DNA of 44,960 nucleotides from positions 1 through 44,960 of the forward strand of contig PHCQ01000039.1 of assembly GCA_002840835.1 (NCBI GenBank), written 5' to 3'. The position numbers were made by a program, and so were the translations under genes. The notes below the pieces were generated by a model that saw nothing but the letters and a program-made list of their open reading frames with translations, searched no databases and had not been told where the DNA came from. Positions 8,505 to 15,954 of the stretch are shown piece by piece; position 1 is the first letter of the stretch; every line of letters starts with the position of its first letter. This stretch comes from Betaproteobacteria bacterium HGW-Betaproteobacteria-16. Lineage in GTDB: Bacteria > Pseudomonadota > Gammaproteobacteria > Burkholderiales > Burkholderiaceae_C.

Positions 8505-9173
8505 TCAGAAGCCCTTGACCAGACTCAGCACGAGACGGTTGTCACCCGCCCCGCCCAGCTGGGATTTTTTCGTGGCGCCGGAGAACGTGGCGCCCGCCGA
8601 AAGGCCGTTGCCAAAATCCCGGGTCACACCCAGGCTGTAGTCACCGAAATCACCGGCCGTCTCGTTGCGCATGCCCAGCGTGGCCTGCAACTGCCATGCC
8701 TCGTTGATCGGTTGTGTGACGCTCAGGCTCAGGCGCCCGAACTTCTTGATCACGCCGCTCACACCGCGCGCATACTTGACTGTCAGCGGGCCATAGCTCA
8801 GGCTGCCATAGGCCTCGCTACCGTTCCAGCCCCCGCCGCTGCCGGGGTAGATGAAGCTGATCACGCCGACGTCGTAGGAGATCGCTTCGGTCACCTGGCC
8901 CCGGTGGCCTCCGTACAGATCGATCTCCACCCGGGCATCGCCGAACTTGCCCGTGGAGTTCCAGTTGCCCAGGTAGAAGCCGTTCTCGAAACTGGTGTCC
9001 ACACCGCCCTGGAGCGCAGGGCGAACCTGTTTTCCGTCAGGGTTGTCCTGGTCCAGACCGTTGGATTTGTAGAGGGACACGACGCCCAGATTGAAGCTGG
9101 TTTCGGCCTGCGCAATGGCGGGTGCGGTCAGGCATGCCGCACTGCACGCCAGGGAAAGAAGTACGCGTTTCAT
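8505..9173 (-). CDS. TorF-family putative outer-membrane porin
   Basis: A 222-residue protein with a clear signal peptide ending in 'AIAQA' (about residue 22). After that come alternating beta-strand-like segments ending in a terminal phenylalanine (VKGF), as expected for outer-membrane barrels. The 'FNLGVVSLYKSNGLDQ' opening and 'GVTRDFGNGLSAGATFSGA' end fit the Gcw_chp/TorF porin family. The ATG at 9173 is preceded by GAGGA. It is the first gene of the minus-strand operon that continues with the permease, PLP enzyme and kinase. This suggests that it admits the same substrate through the outer membrane. Such substrate-dedicated porins are commonly found in catabolic operons (inference). Confidence 0.8.
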   Translation of the reverse strand: MKRVLLSLACSAACLTAPAIAQAETSFNLGVVSLYKSNGLDQDNPDGKQVRPALQGGVDTSFENGFYLGNWNSTGKFGDARVEIDLYGGHRGQVTEAISYDVGVISFIYPGSGGGWNGSEAYGSLSYGPLTVKYARGVSGVIKKFGRLSLSVTQPINEAWQLQATLGMRNETAGDFGDYSLGVTRDFGNGLSAGATFSGATKKSQLGGAGDNRLVLSLVKGF

Positions 9174-9504
9174 GTGGTGGGTCCTCGGAATTGTGTTGGG
9201 CTGATCCATACCTGTGGCCCGCGAGCCAGGGGTGAACGGATGCTATGGACGCACCGCCAAACGGCGTATCAAACTTGCGCAAGATGAGGCCCGGGTTTTT
9301 CCCTATGCGAAGCGACCGAGAACCCGATGCACCCAACTGGGCGCGGTCGGTGCAGTTCATCGACATTGGCGCTGGTGCCACATCGCAAGGCGACGGGGAC
9401 CTGTGCCGCAAGCAGTCCTCCGACAGCAATTTACGTGGAGGACTGTTCAGGTGGCAGCTCGCCGACGTGGGTTACTCGGATGAGAAAAGAACGTCGTTAG
9501 CGCG
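9174..9504. other. Non-coding divergent region upstream of the porin operon
   Basis: No convincing gene is present in these 331 bases; short open frames on both strands show no family resemblance. The region must carry the promoter of the minus-strand porin operon. A perfect 10-bp palindrome, CTTGCGCAAG, lies at 9274-9283, about 100 bases upstream of the porin start, and could be a regulator site. No convincing -10/-35 pair stands out. No LysR, AraC or other regulator gene is adjacent. Confidence 0.5.
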
Positions 9505-9630
9505 CCGGGTGAATACGCCTCTCGCCTCAAGCGTCCTGGCTACCGGACCGGTATCGAGATGGGGTCGGAGTTGCAGCGGATGGCCTCGCGCGATCAGGCG
9601 GGCGAGCTGCTCTCCCGTCGGAGACCCTGA
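9505..9630 (+). pseudogene. Decayed fragment of a second APH-type kinase gene
   Basis: Read on the plus strand, this stretch encodes 41 residues and ends in TGA. It includes 'PGEYASRLKRPGYRTG' and 'SELQRMASRDQAG', which match residues about 36-70 of the intact kinase at 4633-5604 ('SGEYALRLKRPGYRTR', 'SELQWMAALDQAG'). A hand alignment without gaps gives roughly 80% identical bases over 111 positions (9507-9617 against 5386-5496 on the other strand). Similarity fades quickly on both sides and there is no usable start or catalytic motif. It is a gene remnant, in inverted orientation to the intact copy. Confidence 0.85.
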
Positions 9631-9704
9631 ACCGGGCCCGGAGAGGGCGTTCAGGGTAAACCCGAAAGGCGGTTTTGCGCATTTCTGATCACGCCCCGCA
9701 GGGC

Positions 9705-11186
9705 ATGACCAACACACTGCGCTCCATGACTGCCGAATACCCTTCCCTCTCACTCCATGTGGCCGGTCATTGGCTGTCCACCGCATCGGGCGGTGAGCGC
9801 CCCGTGATCAACCCGGCCGATCAGAGCGTGCTCGCCCGGCTGCCGCTGGCCGGCCCCGGCGAACTCGCTGCCGCCGCCGAATCGGCACGGCGCGGCTTCG
9901 AACAATGGCGTCGCGTGCGCCCGCACGACCGCTACGTCATCCTTCGCCGCGCGGCCGAACTGCTGCGCCAGCGCGCCGACGAGATCGCCACCGTGCTCAC
10001 GCTGGAGCAGGGCAAGCCGCTCGCCGAAGCGAAGCGCGAGGTGACGCTCTCGGCCGACATCATCGATTTCCAGGCCGAGGAGGCCAAGCGCCTGTACGGC
10101 CGTGCGGTTGCCCCGCGCGTGGACGGCATCCTCTCGCACACCGTGAGCCGCGTGCCGGTGGGCCCGGTGGCGGCGTTCACGCCCTGGAACTTCCCGGTCA
10201 ACCTGCCCAGCCGCAAGCTCGGCAGCGCGCTGGCCGCGGGCTGCAGTGTGGTCATCAAGCCGGCCGAAGAAACACCGGCCAGCTGCATGTTGCTGGTGCA
10301 CTGTTTTCTCGACGCCGGCGTGCCGCCCGACGCGATCAACCTCGTGTGGGGCGACCCGGCGCTGGTCTCGTCGTTCCTGATCGAACGGCCGGAGATCGCC
10401 AAGGTCTCTGTCACCGGCTCGGTGGCCGTGGGCAAGCTGCTGGGTGAGCAGGCCGCGCGCCACGTCAAGCGCTTCACCGGTGAGCTCGGCGGCCACGCCC
10501 CGGCGATCGTGTGCGAAGACATGTGCGAAGGCGCTGGGTTGGACTTTGTGCTCAAGCAGTCGGTCACGGCCAAGTACCGCAACGCAGGCCAGGTCTGCGC
10601 TTCACCCATCCGCTTTTACGTGCCGCGCGCGCAGCTTGCGAGCTTCAGCGAGCGCTTCGCCGCTGCGGCGCAGAAGCTGCAGCTGGGTTCCGGCCTGGAC
10701 GCCGCCACCCAGATGGGGCCGCTCTCGCACGCGCGCCGCATCGAAGACATGGAGCGCTTTGTGGACGACGCCGTGGGCCAGGGCGCGCGCCTGCTCACCG
10801 GTGGTCACCGCGTCGAGCGCCCGGGCTTTTTCTTCGAGCCCACGGTGTTCGCCGAGGCACCTCCCACCAGCCGTTTGATGCAACAGGAGCCGTTCGGGCC
10901 GATCGCCGTGATACAGCCCTTCGACAAACTCGACGATGCCATTGCACAGGCCAACGCCTTGCCCTACGCGCTGGGCGCCTACGCCTTCACGCGCGACCTG
11001 TACGCCGCGCACCGCCTGGGCGAAGCCATCGAAGCCGGCATGGTCGGCATCAACCACTTCGGCGTTTCGCAGCCCGAGCTGCCCTTTGGGGGCCACAAGG
11101 AAAGCGGCATCGGACAGGAGCAGGGTGCCGAGGGCATCACCCATTACACCGAGGTCAAGACCATCACCGTCGGTCAGCCATTCTGA
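9705..11186 (+). CDS. NAD(P)-dependent aldehyde dehydrogenase, succinate-semialdehyde dehydrogenase type
   Basis: A 493-residue ALDH-superfamily enzyme. From the ATG at 9705 the general base is Glu260 (FTGELGG) and the catalytic cysteine is Cys298 (NAGQVCASP). The 'TPWNFPVNLPSRK' and 'VTGSVAVGK' cofactor loops and the 'PFGGHKESGIG' end are the GabD/SSADH pattern, so an omega-semialdehyde of a short dicarboxylic acid is a likely substrate. The start is uncertain: TTG 9675 and ATG 9726 are in frame, and none has a strong ribosome site. An aminotransferase gene follows 14 bases later. The pair resembles omega-amino-acid degradation (transaminate, then oxidise). In the context of the phospho-lyase it could also oxidise the semialdehyde released there. 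Confidence 0.88.
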   Translation: MTNTLRSMTAEYPSLSLHVAGHWLSTASGGERPVINPADQSVLARLPLAGPGELAAAAESARRGFEQWRRVRPHDRYVILRRAAELLRQRADEIATVLTLEQGKPLAEAKREVTLSADIIDFQAEEAKRLYGRAVAPRVDGILSHTVSRVPVGPVAAFTPWNFPVNLPSRKLGSALAAGCSVVIKPAEETPASCMLLVHCFLDAGVPPDAINLVWGDPALVSSFLIERPEIAKVSVTGSVAVGKLLGEQAARHVKRFTGELGGHAPAIVCEDMCEGAGLDFVLKQSVTAKYRNAGQVCASPIRFYVPRAQLASFSERFAAAAQKLQLGSGLDAATQMGPLSHARRIEDMERFVDDAVGQGARLLTGGHRVERPGFFFEPTVFAEAPPTSRLMQQEPFGPIAVIQPFDKLDDAIAQANALPYALGAYAFTRDLYAAHRLGEAIEAGMVGINHFGVSQPELPFGGHKESGIGQEQGAEGITHYTEVKTITVGQPF

Positions 11187-11200
11187 ACAAGGGGACACAC

Positions 11201-12565
11201 GTGAGCAACATCGAACAACTCAAGGCAGACAACGGTCAGTACCAGTGGCACCCGATGGCTCATCCGGCCGCGATGAAGAAGAGCCCGCCCGACATCGTCG
11301 CGCGCGGCGAGGGCTGCTGGATCTGGGACGTGGATGGGCACAAGATGCTCGACGGCGTGGGTGGTCTCTGGGCCAGCAACCTCGGGCACAGCGCCACCGC
11401 GGTGCGCGATGCCATCGTGGCCCAGCTCGACGAGCTGCCCTTCTACAACACCTTCCGCGGTACCTCGCACCCGCGCGCGATCGAACTCTCCGCCCGCCTG
11501 GTCAAGCTGATGGAACCCGACGGTGTGGCCAGTGTGATGTTCTCCAGCGGCGGCTCCGACGCGGTGGAGACCGCACTCAAGCTGGCGCGCCAGTACCACA
11601 AGCTGCGCGGCGAGAAGGACCGATTCAAGTTCATCAGCCTGCGCCAGGGTTACCACGGCGTGCACTTCGGTGGCATGAGCGTCAACGGCAACACCAACTT
11701 CCGCCGCGCCTACGAGCCGCTGCTGCCCGGCTGCTTCCACATCGACACGCCATGGCTGTACCGCAACCCCTTCACCAACGACCCGCTGGAGCTGGGCGAG
11801 ATCTGCGCCGAGCTGCTGGAGCGAGAGATCGTGTTCCAGGGGCCGGACACCGTGGCCGCCTTCATCGCCGAGCCGGTGCAGGGCGCGGGTGGCGTGATCG
11901 TGCCGCCGGCCAACTACTGGCCGCTGGTGCGCAAGATCTGCGACAAACACGGCGTGCTGCTGATTGCCGACGAGGTGGTCACCGGCTTCGGCCGCACCGG
12001 CCATTTGTTCGGCACCCGCCTGTGGGGCGTGAACGCCGACCTGTGGTGCCTGGCCAAGGGCATCAGCTCGGGCTATGTGCCGCTGGGCGCCACCGCCATC
12101 TCGGCCAAGGTGTCGCAGGTCTTCAATGACGACAAGACCGGCCAGGCCGCGGTGGGCCACGGCTACACCTACAGCGCCCACCCGGTGGGCGCCGCTGCGG
12201 CACTTGCCACACTGGAGCAGATCGAGGCGCTGGATGTGCCGGGCAACGCCGGGCGCGTCGGCGCGGTGATGCAGGAGCGCCTGCGCCGGCTGGAGCAGAC
12301 CTGCAGCTTCGTCGGCAACGTGCGCGGCGTCGGCCTGATGCTGGGCATCGAGATGGTGGACGACAAGGCGACGCGAACCCCCATGCCGCGCAGCAGCGAC
12401 ATCCCGGCGCGCGTGGCCAAGGAGGCCTACCTGCGCGGCCTGATGGTGCGCATCTCCGGCCCCAACCTCATCCTCTCGCCCCCGCTGGTGATCTCGCAGG
12501 CCGAGATGGACTACCTGTGTGACACGCTGGAGGCCGCGTTCGCTGCGGTGGAGGCCACGTTGTGA
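11201..12565 (+). CDS. Class III omega-aminotransferase
   Basis: A 454-residue PLP enzyme starting at GTG 11201, which is preceded by AAGGGG at a good distance. The Schiff-base lysine is Lys286 in CLAKGISSGYVPLGA; the cofactor aspartate is in 'IADEVVTGFGRTG' and the phosphate loop in 'MFSSGGSDAVETALKLAR'. The 'KGISSGY' form is that of true omega-amino acid/amine:pyruvate aminotransferases, clearly different from the phospho-lyase at 5601-6884. It follows the semialdehyde dehydrogenase by 14 bases, so the two probably act in sequence, turning an omega-amino compound into a semialdehyde and then an acid. The next gene may begin inside its last codons. Confidence 0.88.
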   Translation: MSNIEQLKADNGQYQWHPMAHPAAMKKSPPDIVARGEGCWIWDVDGHKMLDGVGGLWASNLGHSATAVRDAIVAQLDELPFYNTFRGTSHPRAIELSARLVKLMEPDGVASVMFSSGGSDAVETALKLARQYHKLRGEKDRFKFISLRQGYHGVHFGGMSVNGNTNFRRAYEPLLPGCFHIDTPWLYRNPFTNDPLELGEICAELLEREIVFQGPDTVAAFIAEPVQGAGGVIVPPANYWPLVRKICDKHGVLLIADEVVTGFGRTGHLFGTRLWGVNADLWCLAKGISSGYVPLGATAISAKVSQVFNDDKTGQAAVGHGYTYSAHPVGAAAALATLEQIEALDVPGNAGRVGAVMQERLRRLEQTCSFVGNVRGVGLMLGIEMVDDKATRTPMPRSSDIPARVAKEAYLRGLMVRISGPNLILSPPLVISQAEMDYLCDTLEAAFAAVEATL

Positions 12566-12624
12566 GCAGCGCACGGCCGCCCGAAGCTGCTCAGCACCGC
12601 AGTGCGCAGCACGGAGGTACGCCT

Positions 12625-13911
12625 GTGAAATCGACCCACGCTGGCCGGGCACCGGTCATCCTGTTGATTGGCACGGTGGACACCAAGAGTGACGAGATGG
12701 CTTTCCTGCGCGAGTCCGTCGAGCACTGCGGCGGCACGGCCCTGGTGATGGACGTGGGCGTGCTGGGCCGGGGCGGGTTCACGCCCGACATCCTGAACAC
12801 CGAAGTGGCGGCCGCCGCTGGGGTGACGCTGCAGCAGGTGATGGAAACGGGCGATGAAAACACCTCCATGAAGCTCATGGCCACCGGCGCGTCACTGATC
12901 GCGACGCAGTGGTTCGTCGAAGGGCGCTTTGACGGCCTGCTGGCCCTGGGCGGCACCATGGGCACCGACCTGGCGCTGGACGTGGCCAACGCGCTGCCGC
13001 TGGGCTGCCCCAAGGTGGTGCTGTCCACCATTGCGTACTCGCCCCTGATTCCCCCCGACCGCATCCCGCCCGACCTGATCATGCGGCTGTGGGCCGGTGG
13101 TCTTTACGGCCTGAACCGCCTGTGCAAGGCCGCGCTGAGCCAGGCCGCGGGCGCGGTGGTGGGCGCTTGCCAGGCCCATGCGGTCGAGGTCGATCCCCGC
13201 CCCGTGGTGGGCATGACCTCGCTCGGCAGCAGCGCGCTGAGCTACATGAAGAAGCTCAAGCCCGCGCTCGAAGCGCGTGGCTACGAACTGGCGGTGTTCC
13301 ACACCACCGGCATGGGCGGCCGCGCATTCGAAGACCTGGCGCGGCGCGGCTACTTCGCGGCGGTGATGGACTTCAGCCTGCAGGAACTGGTGAACGATCT
13401 CGCCGGCAGCTGCGTGAGCGCGGGCAGCGAGCGCCTGCTGGGGGCGGGCCGGGCTGGTGTGCCGCAGATCGTGGCACCCGGCGCCACCGACATGGTGGAC
13501 TTCGCCGCCTGGACGCGCTGCCCCGAGCGCTTCGCCGGCCGTGCCGTGCACGACCACAACCGCCTGATCGCCTCGGTCTGCGTGGACCACGACATGCGCC
13601 GCAGCGTGGCGCGCGCCATTGGTGACCGCCTGGGCGAAGCCACCGGCCCCACCTGCCTGCTGCTGCCCACGGGCGGCGTGGAGCAGTGGGACCGCCCCGG
13701 CGAAGCCCTGCACGACCCTGAGGGCCTGCAGGCCTTTGTGGACGAAATGACCCACGTGGTCTCGCCCGATACCGTGTTCAAACCGGTGGACGCCCACATC
13801 AACGACGAGGCATTCGCCCAAGCCGCGCTACAGGTGTTCGATGCCTGGGTGGCCGCAGGCCGGGTGCCACCGGGGGTGGTGGACATGGCCGAGGAAAGGA
13901 GGGCCGCATGA
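12625..13911 (+). CDS. Tm-1-like ATP-binding (UPF0261) protein
   Basis: A 428-residue protein of the UPF0261 family. It resembles the N-terminal domain of tomato Tm-1, a tobamovirus resistance protein known to bind ATP. The family opening 'ILLIGTVDTKSDEMAFLRE', the glycine loop 'GLLALGGTMGTDLA' and the late 'VLLPTGGVEQWDRPG'-like stretch are present. I prefer GTG 12625 because GGAGGT stands six bases upstream; GTG 12562, overlapping the aminotransferase stop, is an alternative. The bacterial function is unknown. In other genomes, these proteins often accompany a TIM-barrel 'PEP hydrolase-like' protein; none is here. Instead a HAD hydrolase overlaps its stop by four bases. It may metabolise a product of the preceding two enzymes. 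Confidence 0.83.
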   Translation: MKSTHAGRAPVILLIGTVDTKSDEMAFLRESVEHCGGTALVMDVGVLGRGGFTPDILNTEVAAAAGVTLQQVMETGDENTSMKLMATGASLIATQWFVEGRFDGLLALGGTMGTDLALDVANALPLGCPKVVLSTIAYSPLIPPDRIPPDLIMRLWAGGLYGLNRLCKAALSQAAGAVVGACQAHAVEVDPRPVVGMTSLGSSALSYMKKLKPALEARGYELAVFHTTGMGGRAFEDLARRGYFAAVMDFSLQELVNDLAGSCVSAGSERLLGAGRAGVPQIVAPGATDMVDFAAWTRCPERFAGRAVHDHNRLIASVCVDHDMRRSVARAIGDRLGEATGPTCLLLPTGGVEQWDRPGEALHDPEGLQAFVDEMTHVVSPDTVFKPVDAHINDEAFAQAALQVFDAWVAAGRVPPGVVDMAEERRAA

Positions 13912-14594
13912 GCGCCCGTTCTGGCGCACAGGCCCTGGTGCTCGATTTCGGTGGCGTCATCAGCCGCATGCTGTTTGAGACCCACCCGCTGACCGAGCAG
14001 GCGCTGGGCCTCGCCCCCGGCACGCTCACCTGGAAGGGTCCGTTCGAACCCGCCACTGACCCGCTCTGGCAGGCCATGCAGGCCGACAAGCTGAGCGAGC
14101 GCGACTACTGGATGGCGCGCACCCGCGAGGTGGGCCGCCTGGTCGGCGAAGAGTGGGACGCGATGGAGACCTTCGTACAGCGTGCACGCGGCGCCGACGT
14201 GGACGCCGTGATTCGTCCCGAAGCCATTGCGACCATCCGGGCAGCCAAGGCCGCAGGCAAGCACCTGGCGATTCTCTCCAACGAGCTGGACCTGTTCTAC
14301 GGCGCCGACTTCCGCCGCCGCCTGCCCTTGCTACAGCAATTCGACGTGATCGTGGACGCCACCTACACCGGCATCCTCAAACCCGACCCGCGCGCCTACG
14401 CGGCCGTGACCAAAGCGCTGGGACTGCCCGCCAGCGCCTGTGTGTTCGTGGACGATCAGAAGCGCAACGCTGATGGTGGCGAGCGAGCCGGGATGCAGGT
14501 GGTGCACTTCGATGTGCTGCAACCCCAGGCGTCATTCGACAAGGCGATCCGGTTGCTGGGGTTGTCCGCATCGGCAGCGGCACTTCACACCTGA
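13908..14594 (+). CDS. HAD-superfamily hydrolase (subfamily IA)
   Basis: A 228-residue HAD protein whose ATG overlaps the stop of the Tm-1-like gene (ATGA), with GGAGGG just upstream. Motif I is LDFGGV with the nucleophile Asp13. The usual second aspartate is replaced by glycine, as in the YihX/epoxide-hydrolase-like HAD branch. Motif II is 'ILSNELD', motif III 'LKPDPRAY' and motif IV 'VFVDDQKRN'. It should remove phosphate from, or hydrolyse, a small molecule. Tight coupling to the Tm-1-like gene suggests that they act on the same compound. It ends the plus-strand half of the island. No terminator with a T-run is visible downstream. Confidence 0.85.
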   Translation: MSARSGAQALVLDFGGVISRMLFETHPLTEQALGLAPGTLTWKGPFEPATDPLWQAMQADKLSERDYWMARTREVGRLVGEEWDAMETFVQRARGADVDAVIRPEAIATIRAAKAAGKHLAILSNELDLFYGADFRRRLPLLQQFDVIVDATYTGILKPDPRAYAAVTKALGLPASACVFVDDQKRNADGGERAGMQVVHFDVLQPQASFDKAIRLLGLSASAAALHT

Positions 14595-14750
14595 ACCCCG
14601 CCAACGGCATATTTGCCCTGTCAAGGCCCCCATGAGCAGCATGACTTTCATCTTCGACGCCAGTTGGCGTCCGGAATATCCAAAACTGTTTGGCCTTCGG
14701 CACATCGTTTGGACCAATTCTGCAATGGGAGCATTCAACCACGGCAGATA

Positions 14751-14826
14751 TGGTGCGGCTGGCGGGGATCGAACCCACGACCCTTGGCTTCGGAGGCCAA
14801 TACTCTATCCACTGAGCTACAGCCGC
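14751..14826 (-). tRNA. tRNA-Arg, anticodon CCG
   Basis: A complete 76-base cloverleaf on the minus strand. The 7-bp acceptor stem is GCGGCTG with CAGCCGC. The anticodon stem TTGGC/GCCAA holds the loop CTCCGAA with anticodon CCG, and the T-loop is TTCGATC. The discriminator A and the CCA end are encoded (14751-14754). It decodes the arginine codon CGG. Confidence 0.97.
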
Positions 14827-14836
14827 AACCCGACCG

Positions 14837-14863
14837 ATTCTATCAGGCGAGGGTTTGCGGCAA
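14837..14863 (-). promoter_or_regulatory. Probable promoter of the tRNA-Arg gene
   Basis: On the minus strand TAGAAT (14842-14837) lies 10 bases before the tRNA 5' end. TTGCCG (14863-14858) stands 15 bases further upstream, a short but tolerable spacing. The GC-rich stretch between the -10 box and the tRNA start is typical of stable-RNA promoters. Confidence 0.45.
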
Positions 14864-14884
14864 GGCTCGCGAAGGGCCGGCCGC

Positions 14885-14890
14885 TATAAT
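14885..14890 (+). promoter_or_regulatory. -10 box for the dihaem cytochrome c gene
   Basis: A perfect TATAAT 78 bases before the ATG at 14968, in the gap between the divergent tRNA and the cytochrome gene. No good -35 is visible at normal spacing, so an activator may be involved. Confidence 0.45.
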
Positions 14891-14967
14891 CGAGGGCTGT
14901 TCGCCGAAAGCGGCTCCGGCCGACCGAAGCACCATCCAGGCCCCGAATCGCCACCCTTGAGGAAACC

Positions 14968-15843
14968 ATGAGCGACCACGCGCACGAATCTCACACCGGC
15001 CCGATCAAGACGCCCGCACAGTTGCTGTGGACGTCGTTCTTCGCTTTCGTGGCTCCCATTTTCATCATCATCGGCCTGGTGTATTTCGTCACCTCGGGCG
15101 AAAAGCCGGCTGCGGGTGCGGTCGACATGGAGTTGGCGATTGCCCAGCGCATCCAGCCCGTCGGTTCTGTTGAACTGCGGGATGCGAACCGCCCTCTCCA
15201 GGCTGGCGATGCGGTCTACAAGGCACAGTGCGCCGCCTGTCACGAAGCCGGTGTGGCCGGAGCGCCCAAGTTCGGCGACGCCGGCGCCTGGGCCGCGCGC
15301 ATCGGCACTGGCTATGAAGCGCTGCTGAACTCCGTGCTCAAAGGCAAGGGTGCCATGGGTGCCCAGGGTGGTGGCGCCTTCAGCGACCTCGAGATCGGCC
15401 GCGCCGTGGTTCACATTGCCAATGCCGGGGGTGCCAGTTTTACGGAGCCTCAAGCCCCTGCGGCTGAAGACGCAGCTGCGGCCGAGCCCACAGCTGCTGC
15501 CGCAGCCCCTGAAGCACCGGCTGCCGCCCCCGCCGCCGAGGAGGCAGCAGCCCCGGCAGCAGCAGCCGCTCCGGCAGCTGCACCTGCATCAGCCACTGTG
15601 GCGGCAGGTGCCGGCGAAGCGCTCTACAAGCAGGCCTGCACGGTTTGCCACGCTGCTGGCGTGGCTGGTGCGCCCAAGCTGGGTGACAAGGCCGCCTGGT
15701 CGGCCCGTCTGGGCCTTGGCGTTGACGGCCTCACCGCCAGCGTGATCAAGGGCAAGGGCGCCATGCCTCCCAAGGGCGGCTCCGCCGCTTCTGACGCAGA
15801 GATCCAGGCCGCCGTGCAGTACATGCTGGCCACCGTGCAGTAA
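14968..15843 (+). CDS. Membrane-anchored dihaem c-type cytochrome (two cytochrome c5-like domains)
   Basis: A 291-residue electron carrier. An uncleaved N-terminal anchor (about residues 19-43) precedes two homologous class I domains. Their haem sites are CAACH at 88-92 and CTVCH at 224-228, each followed by 'GVAGAPK'. The second domain looks like a duplication of the first. They are joined by a linker of about 65 residues that is almost entirely Ala, Pro and Glu. The domains should lie in the periplasm and pass electrons between the respiratory chain and an oxidase. A GAGGAAACC ribosome site precedes the ATG. A terminator follows directly, so the gene is monocistronic. Confidence 0.9.
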   Translation: MSDHAHESHTGPIKTPAQLLWTSFFAFVAPIFIIIGLVYFVTSGEKPAAGAVDMELAIAQRIQPVGSVELRDANRPLQAGDAVYKAQCAACHEAGVAGAPKFGDAGAWAARIGTGYEALLNSVLKGKGAMGAQGGGAFSDLEIGRAVVHIANAGGASFTEPQAPAAEDAAAAEPTAAAAAPEAPAAAPAAEEAAAPAAAAAPAAAPASATVAAGAGEALYKQACTVCHAAGVAGAPKLGDKAAWSARLGLGVDGLTASVIKGKGAMPPKGGSAASDAEIQAAVQYMLATVQ

Positions 15844-15872
15844 CGCACCAATACGGCTCCGCCCCTGTATCG

Positions 15873-15901
15873 AAGGCCCGCCATCGCGGGCCTTTTTCTT
15901 T
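15873..15901 (+). terminator. Terminator of the cytochrome c gene
   Basis: A 9-bp stem AAGGCCCGC / GCGGGCCTT (15873-15881 with 15886-15894) with a 4-base loop, followed by TTTCTTT. Confidence 0.92.
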
Positions 15902-15954
15902 GGTGCCTCTGGACCCACCCCGTTCTGGGTCGATGATCAGCGCAGCGGCTGGCG

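Noticed and set aside
9245..9688. Plus-strand open frame of 147 codons before the semialdehyde dehydrogenase
   Set aside because: It reads the kinase remnant in the wrong frame and has no family similarity, so it is not a gene.
10511..11200. An open frame extending the class III aminotransferase upstream through the dehydrogenase gene
   Set aside because: The extension is an out-of-frame reading of the dehydrogenase; GTG 11201 with AAGGGG upstream is the natural start and gives the family's usual length.
4633..14594. The catabolic island as a mobile element
   Set aside because: No integrase, transposase, terminal repeats or attachment-site duplication was found; the tRNA-Arg gene beside it is intact, but no partial tRNA copy was seen at the other end.
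14656..14671. Inverted repeat GACGCC/GGCGTC after the HAD and tRNA genes as a terminator
   Set aside because: The 6-bp stem has no T-run on either side; it is too weak to call.
15448..15600. Ala/Pro-coding repeats in the cytochrome gene as a DNA repeat element or CRISPR-like array
   Set aside because: The repetition comes from amino-acid composition; there are no regular direct repeats with spacers.
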